From: Acidobacteriota bacterium
GTDB lineage: Bacteria > Acidobacteriota > Terriglobia > Acidiferrales > UBA7541
Assembly (NCBI GenBank): GCA_003133505.1
Contig: PKXT01000345.1
Coordinates: forward strand, 1,073-6,232
Length of the DNA stretch: 5,160 bases
Reading direction: 5' to 3'
Shown here: positions 1 to 5,160 of the stretch, piece after piece
Layout: each line of letters begins with the position of its first letter
How positions within the stretch are numbered: the first letter of the stretch is position 1
The notes under the pieces: generated by a model
The model's database searches: none
Told to the model about the DNA's origin: nothing
What the model saw: the letters and a program-made list of their open reading frames with translations, nothing else
Made by a program: the position numbers and the translations under genes

Positions 1-756
1 AAGATAGATGAACGGTTTCTTCGCCACCGCCGCTGCCCGTCGGAAATGTTCCTTGGCTTCCTCGCGGCTATATGCCGATTCGCCTTTGAACGATTGCGCG
101 CCCCCCACGAATGCCATGTTCACGGGAACTTCCACCTTCAAAACATCCACTGCGTAGGCGGGCTTGGAAAATTCCGCCATGCTGCCGGTCACGATGGATG
201 GTTTTTTTCTGGCATATTCAATTCCCTTCTCGTCCGCGTTCTCTTCATACCCCACAAATTCCAGAAAAAATGGGACGTCCGCAGCCACGCATTCCGCTCC
301 AATGCGCTCGACCCATGCATGCTTGGTTTCATTGATCTCAGCGGGATCGAATGGCGTGTAGTACAGCAAAATTTTGACGCAATCCGCGCCAGCGGCCACT
401 AACCGTCGCACCGACCAGTGATCCAGCAAATCGGGCAGCCGCCCGGGACGCGTATTGTCGTATCCGCTGTTTTCGTAGGCCAGCAGCAGTCCCGCATTTT
501 TGGCGCGCTGTTTCGCCGCGCCCAATCCGTATTCGGGATCGAGCAAAATGGCACTGGCATGGGGAGTCAGCACGCGTGTAACGGCTTCCTTGAACTCCGC
601 CATCATTTCGGGCGTCACCGCTTTCTTGTCAATATTCTTATCTTTTGCGATTGCGCTTTTAAGAGAGCCGCGTTGGTCCATAGCAGCGGCGGCGATTACC
701 CCGCGCGCATTGGCCACTGCCTGCATTCCCTTCTGCTTGCCAGGTGTGATTTTCAT
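1..756 (-). CDS. lacD: LacD-type class I tagatose/fructose 1,6-bisphosphate aldolase (3' end cut by window)
   Basis: Reading down from the ATG at 756-754, 252 codons stay open to the window edge, so the C-terminus is missing; family members are about 325-330 residues. The product should cleave tagatose 1,6-bisphosphate, and probably fructose 1,6-bisphosphate, to dihydroxyacetone phosphate and glyceraldehyde 3-phosphate in the cytoplasm through a lysine Schiff base. Visible family motifs, in order, are AMDQRG (25-30), ILLDPEYGL (70-78), LLAYENSGYD (91-100), RLPDLLDHWSVRRL (106-119), GADCVKILLYY (123-133), VPFFLEFVGY (161-170) and DVLKVEVPVNMAFV (204-217). By recalled comparison with streptococcal LacD, the Schiff-base lysine is K207, the catalytic acid is E166, and D27 and K128 are the other active-site residues; all are intact. 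No tagatose-pathway partner is in the window, so the true sugar is open. A LacD-related sulfosugar aldolase is a less likely alternative. The family call is firm; the substrate is inferred. Confidence 0.92.
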   Translation of the reverse strand, partial: MKITPGKQKGMQAVANARGVIAAAAMDQRGSLKSAIAKDKNIDKKAVTPEMMAEFKEAVTRVLTPHASAILLDPEYGLGAAKQRAKNAGLLLAYENSGYDNTRPGRLPDLLDHWSVRRLVAAGADCVKILLYYTPFDPAEINETKHAWVERIGAECVAADVPFFLEFVGYEENADEKGIEYARKKPSIVTGSMAEFSKPAYAVDVLKVEVPVNMAFVGGAQSFKGESAYSREEAKEHFRRAAAVAKKPFIYL

Positions 757-764
757 CAATGATG

Positions 765-769
765 CTCCT
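765..769 (-). promoter_or_regulatory. Shine-Dalgarno for lacD
   Basis: AGGAG (part of AGAGGAG on the minus strand) sits 8 bases upstream of the ATG at 756-754. This is the clearest ribosome binding site in the window and supports that start. A TTG codon lies immediately before the ATG in the same frame but is less likely to be used. Confidence 0.8.
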
Positions 770-798
770 CTTGCCACTTTCAGAATTAGGCCGGGACT

Positions 799-813
799 CG
801 GCGCGAAACGCCG
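799..813 (-). other. Small perfect hairpin in the bshC-lacD gap
   Basis: On the minus strand CGGCG and CGCCG form a five-base-pair GC stem around the loop TTTCG. No run of T follows, so it does not look like an intrinsic terminator for bshC. It lies at or just after the possible transcription start of lacD and could be a 5' leader structure. A stem this short can also occur by chance in GC-rich DNA. Confidence 0.3.
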
Positions 814-816
814 CAT

Positions 817-825
817 ATTCTAGCA
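817..825 (-). promoter_or_regulatory. Possible extended -10 promoter for lacD
   Basis: The minus strand reads TGC followed by TAGAAT (822-817), an extended -10 with five of six bases matching TATAAT. No good -35 lies 16-18 bases upstream; the nearest match, TTCACC, would leave only a 14-base spacer. If used, transcription would start near 810 and give a leader of about 54 bases. The placement in the only sizeable gap between genes makes it plausible. Confidence 0.35.
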
Positions 826-862
826 CGCCCGCCGAAGGTGAATGCGTTTCCCGCGGATAAAA

Positions 863-2575
863 TCAGCGCAGAGCCACAATGTGGTGTTCTCCTAAACCTT
901 TTCGGCGGATAATATCGAGCAGTTCGTCAACCAAGTTGCCTTGTCCCACCGCTAGGAACGGCAGGGCGCTCAGGGTGCGTTCCTGCAACCCGCGCTTTGG
1001 ATAGAGAATCTCCGTCAACCGGCGCTCATCTCTCTCCAGCACACCGGTGCGAAACCCCTCCGCTCGCCCTGCATTAGCGGACAATTTTGAATATTGGTAC
1101 AGCATTTTTCGCTGCGCGGTATCAAGGGCGCCCAACAGTGTGGGATCAAGCTTATGCAGGGGGGAGCGGAGAGTCTTCAGCAGCCTGGCCAAATTCCTCT
1201 CGCCGATGCGAAAATGTCGGGCTAGGCCCTTCGGCACGGATTCGTGTTCCATTTTTTCGCGAACCCGCTGCCTACCGGCGAAAAGACTGCTTGCGTTCAA
1301 CTTATATTTCCGCAAAATGTGCGCGGTGCGCGGGTCAACCAGCGTGAAACTGGCGCGCGGCAGCACGACTGGCATTGGCACATGCAGCTTTCGATAGATA
1401 ACTTCTGATTGCGCGAAATAGGCCACTTCGGCAGGGCCGCCAACGTACGCTGCGGTGGGAAGCAACGCATCCTCCATTACGGGACGAAGCAGGGCGTTCG
1501 GAGAGAATTCCTCCGGGTATTGATCAACGACCGCCAGCAGTTCATCTCGCGTGAACACCAGATTGCCAGCCGCAAAACCTTCGCCGCGCTTTCGGATTGG
1601 CTCGCGCTTTCCATCCACAATGCGAAATAGCAGCGTGGATTGAGGCGTTACGCGCACCTGCGAATGGTAACCCGCGCTCTGCAGCGCCTTTCCGCGCGCG
1701 ATTAGCTCTTGCGTGAACGTCTCCGCATTTCCCGCGGCGGCACGAAGAATCGGCGCCGCCAACCGGTGCAGCCCCGCGTCCATAGGATCGAGCAGAATCA
1801 GTGCGTGCCCTCTAAACAACACCGCTATTAGTTTTCCAAACGCTCGGCCCATCGTTTCGCCCGGGCGGTACGCGGTCCGTAATGCAGCAACAATATTCGC
1901 AGATTGGGGGTCGTTAATGGCCGATGCCGCAGCTTCTACAAGTTGATGGATGTCCGTACCGAGACGAATGCTGCCAACCGCTCCGCCCTTTGCGGAATCG
2001 TCTACATGAATTTGCAAATGCGGCAAACCACCATTCGAGGAGTCAACCCCGGCTATTCGAAGTTCCAACGAATCGGCACGCGAAGGTTCATTGGGCGCTT
2101 CGACGAGTGCCGGCCACACAACATGATTTACCTCGGCAAAATCATGGTCTTCCGTAGCCATCCAAAAAATCGCCACGGCCGGAATTCCCCGACTACTGAG
2201 CCATTGCGCCCAGTAAATGGCCGTGATCGCTTTGTAAATGGTGTAGGCCGGGCCGCCAAATAGCGCCGTCTGCTGGCCGGTAACGATGGCAACAGCGCCA
2301 TCGCGCAGGCGATCAAGGTTATGTGCGACAGATTCGTCCGAACCAAACTCGCGGTTCTGCCGGCGCAGAATATCCACCACGGCATTGAGCCTTTCCGCTT
2401 TCGTGCCGCGCGCGCCATATGCTTCGCGGGCGGCGGCCATAATTCCGTCCTCCTCGGGGGGGTGCGTATAAAACTCCGACACCTTGGGGAAATTATCGAG
2501 GAAATCAGCGAAGAGGCGCGATGTTTGCGGAAGCTTGCTGAGGGGGAGTGTGGGACGCTCCATCTCCGCCATCAT
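863..2575 (-). CDS. bshC: BshC, putative cysteine-adding enzyme of bacillithiol synthesis
   Basis: The product should join cysteine to glucosaminyl-malate, the last step of bacillithiol synthesis in the cytoplasm. With the ATG at 2575 it has 570 residues, close to the roughly 540 of Bacillus BshC. Family blocks visible are VTGQQTALFGGPAYTIYK (98-115), the Rossmann-like nucleotide-binding start; AIFWMATEDHDFAEVNHV (135-152); LLDPMDAGLHRLAAPIL (261-277); FSPNALLRPVMEDALLPT (357-374); AYVGGPAEVAYF (376-387); and PRASFT (406-411). A Lys/Arg/Leu-rich helical stretch (about 433-520) fits the family's coiled coil. The frame is open up to 2740, but that extension overlaps the upstream aldolase gene and has no family resemblance, so a start at 2575, 2572 or 2563 is preferred. 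None of these has a strong Shine-Dalgarno. The upstream gene ends 41 bases earlier. BshA and BshB, which make the substrate, are not in the window. The family call is firm and the exact start uncertain. Confidence 0.93.
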   Translation of the reverse strand: MMAEMERPTLPLSKLPQTSRLFADFLDNFPKVSEFYTHPPEEDGIMAAAREAYGARGTKAERLNAVVDILRRQNREFGSDESVAHNLDRLRDGAVAIVTGQQTALFGGPAYTIYKAITAIYWAQWLSSRGIPAVAIFWMATEDHDFAEVNHVVWPALVEAPNEPSRADSLELRIAGVDSSNGGLPHLQIHVDDSAKGGAVGSIRLGTDIHQLVEAAASAINDPQSANIVAALRTAYRPGETMGRAFGKLIAVLFRGHALILLDPMDAGLHRLAAPILRAAAGNAETFTQELIARGKALQSAGYHSQVRVTPQSTLLFRIVDGKREPIRKRGEGFAAGNLVFTRDELLAVVDQYPEEFSPNALLRPVMEDALLPTAAYVGGPAEVAYFAQSEVIYRKLHVPMPVVLPRASFTLVDPRTAHILRKYKLNASSLFAGRQRVREKMEHESVPKGLARHFRIGERNLARLLKTLRSPLHKLDPTLLGALDTAQRKMLYQYSKLSANAGRAEGFRTGVLERDERRLTEILYPKRGLQERTLSALPFLAVGQGNLVDELLDIIRRKGLGEHHIVALR

Positions 2576-2600
2576 ACATGCCGCCGCCAGTGGCCGACAA
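2571..2600 (-). promoter_or_regulatory. Weak promoter-like pair overlapping the bshC start codons
   Basis: TTGTCG (2600-2595) and TATGAT (2576-2571) are separated by 18 bases on the minus strand, with four of six and five of six consensus matches. The -10 overlaps the first two candidate bshC start codons. Transcription from here would begin near 2564, next to the third candidate ATG at 2563-2561, giving a nearly leaderless message. Matches this good arise by chance, so this is only a candidate. Confidence 0.2.
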
Positions 2601-2616
2601 GCAACGCCGGAGGCCT

Positions 2617-3540
2617 TCAGCCCGCAATACCAACCGTCGTGGCCACGACCGCTTCCGCTTCCGCTTTTTGGATTGCATCCAGCGGCAGAAGTGGCATCCG
2701 CGAAGGACCGCCATAATAGCCGCGGGCGTCCATCGCGCATTTAATTCCCGGAATTCCGGCGCGCGAAATCACCGCGGACGCGGCACTTAGTTTCCGCTGC
2801 AGCATTTTAGCGTGTTCGCCATCATGGCGATTTGCCGCTTCATAGATCTCCGCGCACATTTCCGGGAATACGCAGGCCATCGCCAGGATGGCTCCCGCCG
2901 CGCCTTTTGTCGCGGTTGCAGCCAGCAGCGGTGCGGAGCCAATCAACAATCGAAATTCTGCCGGCACTACGCTCACAATTCGGCCGACGCGCGCGACATC
3001 TCCAGAACTATCCTTCATTCCGATGATGTTGGGATGCGCGGTCAAGCGAGCGACGAGCGGCGCTTCCATGGTGTAGCCGGTGAAAATGGGAACCGAGTAA
3101 AGAACGACGGGAATGGGCGACGAGTCGGCCACGCGCAGAAAGTGCTCCGCCTCGGCGGCGTCGGTCATTTGCGGCATGTAATAACTCGGGGTCCGAACAA
3201 GCGCGGCGTGATAACCAATGCGCGCGGCGCGGCGCGTCATCTCAATCGTTTCGCCGGTCGATTCCGCACCTGAGCCCGCCAACAGAAACTTGTCTGGAGC
3301 AGCCGATTCCGCAGCGGTTTCCCACAGGCGTTCCACCTCCGCCCAGCGCAGCAGCACCGATTCTCCGGTGGACCCATTGATGGCATAGCCGGCCAACTGC
3401 GTCTGGTTGTAGCGGCCTATATTTTCGCGAAGGCGTTCAGGCTGCAAATTCCCATCGGAATCAAAGGGAGCGGTTAGCGGCGCGAACACGCCGCGTAAAC
3501 CCTTGATGGAAGGTCTTGAGAGCGGTGTAGGGCTGGTCAT
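2617..3540 (-). CDS. DapA/NanA-superfamily Schiff-base aldolase, most like 4-hydroxy-2-oxoglutarate aldolase
   Basis: This 307-residue protein has the usual length of the dihydrodipicolinate synthase/N-acetylneuraminate lyase TIM-barrel family. Visible are the oxoacid-binding GSTGE loop (56-60), the catalytic tyrosine Y148 in YSVP (148-151), and the Schiff-base lysine K176 in GMKDSSGD (174-181). Several stretches resemble human HOGA1 as I recall it: LLAGSGAEST (86-95), SPIPVVLYSVP (141-151), HPNIIGMKDSSGDVARVG (169-186) and GIPGIKCAMDARGYYGGPSR (262-281). In E. coli DapA, YNVP is followed by Ser and then Arg138, which binds the substrate; here Ile-Phe (152-153) follows, so a lysine-pathway role is unlikely. 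The likely reaction is aldol cleavage of 4-hydroxy-2-oxoglutarate to pyruvate and glyoxylate, or of a related 2-oxo acid. The ATG at 3540 lies five bases after the carB stop with only a weak AGG upstream, suggesting translational coupling; a TTG at 3543 is an alternative. The family is certain; the substrate is inferred. Confidence 0.9.
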   Translation of the reverse strand: MTSPTPLSRPSIKGLRGVFAPLTAPFDSDGNLQPERLRENIGRYNQTQLAGYAINGSTGESVLLRWAEVERLWETAAESAAPDKFLLAGSGAESTGETIEMTRRAARIGYHAALVRTPSYYMPQMTDAAEAEHFLRVADSSPIPVVLYSVPIFTGYTMEAPLVARLTAHPNIIGMKDSSGDVARVGRIVSVVPAEFRLLIGSAPLLAATATKGAAGAILAMACVFPEMCAEIYEAANRHDGEHAKMLQRKLSAASAVISRAGIPGIKCAMDARGYYGGPSRMPLLPLDAIQKAEAEAVVATTVGIAG

Positions 3541-3545
3541 CAAAC

Positions 3546-5160
3546 CTAGCCGGGGTCGTTCAATGCCACCGTGGGCGATGCGGGTTGTCCTGGCGAGGCG
3601 GTGACCCTTTGCGGCTGTCCTGTGTGAACGGGCATTTTGCGCGCGTGAAGGCTCTGTAAGGACGCCACCTCCAGCGCGTCGCGGCTAAGCGCGCGGATTC
3701 CGGTGGCCGCCGCGTATGCCGCGGAAAGCGTGGTGATGCAGGGGATGTTATAGCGAATGGCGGCCCGCCGGATAGCTTTTTCGTCAAAAAATGCCGCCGA
3801 CCCCAGCGGAGTATTGATGATCAAATCAACTTTCCCAGTCTTGATTAGGTCGGCGATATTGGGGCGTCCCTCATTGATTTTGTAAACGGTCTCCACGCGC
3901 AATTCCGCCGCTGAAAGCGCCGCCGCGGTTCCGCGTGTAGCGATAAGTCTCAGGCCAGCTTCGGTTAGTTCCCGCGCCAGGGAAATCACATGGCGCTTGT
4001 CTCGATCGTTCACACTGATAAACACAGTGCCCGATCTGGGCAGGCGTTGACCGGCGGCAATCTGGGCTTTCGCAAAAGCCTGGCCAAACGTACTGGCCAC
4101 CCCCATCACTTCGCCGGTGGAGCGCATCTCCGGGCCCAGAATCGTATCCACGCCCTTGAACTTGTTGAACGGGAATACCGGCGATTTCACCGCGAAGTAA
4201 TCATGCACGGGAATCTCCGCTACTCCGTCGTGCTGCACCGTGGCAAGATTCATATCGCGCAGCTTTTTACCCGTCATCAGCCGCGCCGCGACCTTGGCGA
4301 GAGGGACCCCCACCGCCTTGCTAACGTAGGGAATCGTGCGCGAAGCACGCGGATTAACTTCCAGCACGTAGACCGTATCGCGTTGGACGGCATACTGCAC
4401 GTTCATTAGTCCCACCACGTTTAGCGCCCGCGCCAGACGGTGGGTGTAATCGCGAATGCGCTCCAGCACCGCCGGTTTCAGCGTTACTGTTGGGATCACG
4501 CAGGAAGAATCTCCGGAATGAATGCCGGCCTCCTCAATATGCTCCATGATGCCGGCAACCACCACGTCCGTCCCGTCGGCGAGCGCGTCTACGTCCACTT
4601 CAGTGGCGTCTTCCAGGAAGTGGTCAATCAGCACCGGCTTCTGCACAGCCCCCGCCGGGGTCATCCGCGCGGCCTGCTCGACATATTCCTCCACCGTGCG
4701 CAAATCGTACGCGATGACCATGGCGCGTCCGCCCAATACATAGCTGGGACGTACCAGCACCGGCAGGCCAATTTCGGTGGCCACGCGCACCGCTTCGCCG
4801 GGCGTGACCGCTATCCCGTTTCGCGGCTGCGCAATTTGCGACTCCTCCAGCAGCTTGCCGAACCGCGATCTGTCCTCCGCCAAATCAATGGACTCCGGCG
4901 TGGTGCCCACGATATTCGCGCCATTGCGTTTCAAATCCATTGCAAGGTTCAGCGGAGTCTGCCCGCCAAACTGAACGATCACACCCTGCGGATTTTCCCG
5001 CTCGATCACCGCCAATACGTCTTCGAGGGTTAGCGGCTCAAAATACAGGCGGTCGGACGTATCGTAATCCGTGGAAACCGTTTCCGGATTGCAATTCACC
5101 ATTATGGTTTCGAAGCCATCTTCCTTGAGCGCAAAGGCCGCGTGGCAGCAGCAGTAATCG
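3546..5160 (-). CDS. carB: Carbamoyl-phosphate synthase large subunit, C-terminal half (5' end cut by window)
   Basis: The frame is open to the right edge; 537 whole codons are visible of about 1,080-1,100 expected, and the start is outside. The enzyme makes carbamoyl phosphate for pyrimidines and arginine from bicarbonate, ATP and glutamine-derived ammonia, together with CarA. Numbering from the in-frame Met at 5102 (19 codons precede it), MVNCNPETVSTDYDTSDRLY (1-20) and GGQTPLNLA (46-54) form the pre-ATP-grasp part. The second ATP-grasp unit, which phosphorylates carbamate, shows RPSYVLGGRAM (118-128), H161, E168, Q236 and E248 in EVNPRASRT, matching E. coli R715, H754, E761, Q829 and E841. 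PEMRSTGEVMG (324-334) follows. The MGS-like allosteric domain runs from about 358 to 489, with K369, T389, T392, K408 and N430 matching E. coli phosphate-site residues. A tail of about 29 residues rich in Pro, Thr and Ala follows. Serine (307) replaces ornithine-binding E892. The stop TAG lies five bases before the next gene. Confidence 0.98.
   Translation of the reverse strand, partial: DYCCCHAAFALKEDGFETIMVNCNPETVSTDYDTSDRLYFEPLTLEDVLAVIERENPQGVIVQFGGQTPLNLAMDLKRNGANIVGTTPESIDLAEDRSRFGKLLEESQIAQPRNGIAVTPGEAVRVATEIGLPVLVRPSYVLGGRAMVIAYDLRTVEEYVEQAARMTPAGAVQKPVLIDHFLEDATEVDVDALADGTDVVVAGIMEHIEEAGIHSGDSSCVIPTVTLKPAVLERIRDYTHRLARALNVVGLMNVQYAVQRDTVYVLEVNPRASRTIPYVSKAVGVPLAKVAARLMTGKKLRDMNLATVQHDGVAEIPVHDYFAVKSPVFPFNKFKGVDTILGPEMRSTGEVMGVASTFGQAFAKAQIAAGQRLPRSGTVFISVNDRDKRHVISLARELTEAGLRLIATRGTAAALSAAELRVETVYKINEGRPNIADLIKTGKVDLIINTPLGSAAFFDEKAIRRAAIRYNIPCITTLSAAYAAATGIRALSRDALEVASLQSLHARKMPVHTGQPQRVTASPGQPASPTVALNDPG

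Noticed and set aside
46..762. Two plus-strand open frames of 118 and 114 codons
   Set aside because: They are antisense to the strongly recognisable lacD-like gene and show no protein-family features of their own.
799..813. Hairpin as a rho-independent terminator for bshC
   Set aside because: The stem is only five base pairs and no T-run follows on the minus strand.
2651..2671. Short GCTTCC repeat near the end of the aldolase gene
   Set aside because: It encodes alternating Ala-Glu in the C-terminal helix and is too short to call a repeat element.
2576..2740. In-frame extension of bshC by 55 codons to 2740
   Set aside because: It overlaps the end of the upstream aldolase gene in another frame, has no BshC resemblance and would make the protein much longer than the family.
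2812..3273. 153-codon open frame on the plus strand
   Set aside because: It is antisense to the core of the aldolase gene, including its catalytic region; Arg/His/Gly-rich with no family resemblance.
4440..5033. 197-codon open frame on the plus strand
   Set aside because: It lies fully antisense to the conserved ATP-grasp part of carB, has no recognisable motif and a His/Arg-rich composition typical of the reverse of a GC-rich gene.
1..5160. CRISPR array, mobile element, tRNA/rRNA or defence/toxin system
   Set aside because: No spaced repeats, terminal inverted repeats, transposase, tRNA-like fold or toxin-antitoxin-like pair was seen; the window is filled by four housekeeping-type genes.

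Overview
This window looks like ordinary chromosomal DNA from a moderately GC-rich bacterium. All four recognisable genes lie on the minus strand and run from the right edge to the left: carB (5' end cut off), a DapA/NanA-superfamily aldolase most like 4-hydroxy-2-oxoglutarate aldolase, bshC (bacillithiol synthesis), and a lacD-type class I tagatose/fructose-bisphosphate aldolase (3' end cut off). The best guess for the host is an Acidobacteriota member. The reasons are a BshC protein, a bacterial-type CarB with a separate MGS domain, and overall base composition and protein style. This is an inference from recalled families, not from a search, and other bacillithiol-using phyla remain possible.

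Layout from right to left. Positions 5160-3546 hold the C-terminal half of the large subunit of carbamoyl-phosphate synthase: the second ATP-grasp unit, the allosteric MGS-like domain and a short Pro/Thr/Ala-rich tail. Five bases after its stop, 3540-2617 encodes the Schiff-base aldolase. After 41 bases, 2575-863 encodes BshC. A 106-base gap (862-757) holds a possible extended -10 promoter and a small hairpin. A good Shine-Dalgarno then precedes the lacD-like gene at 756-1.

The close spacing of carB, the aldolase and bshC suggests one transcription unit, although bshC may also have its own start (a promoter-like pair overlaps its start codons). The lacD-like gene, behind a larger gap with its own strong ribosome binding site, could be a separate unit. 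The four products serve different pathways: pyrimidine/arginine precursor supply, pyruvate-releasing aldol cleavage, low-molecular-weight thiol synthesis and sugar-phosphate cleavage. I see no shared pathway, and no lacA/B/C, bshA or bshB partner is in the window.

The four genes and the three small gaps account for the whole window. I see no tRNA, rRNA, CRISPR array, insertion sequence, long repeat or phage-like gene, and no convincing sign of a new multi-gene system. The points most worth a second look are the substrate identity of the DapA-like enzyme, altered allosteric positions and a tail in CarB, the unclear start of bshC, and the possible promoter before lacD.
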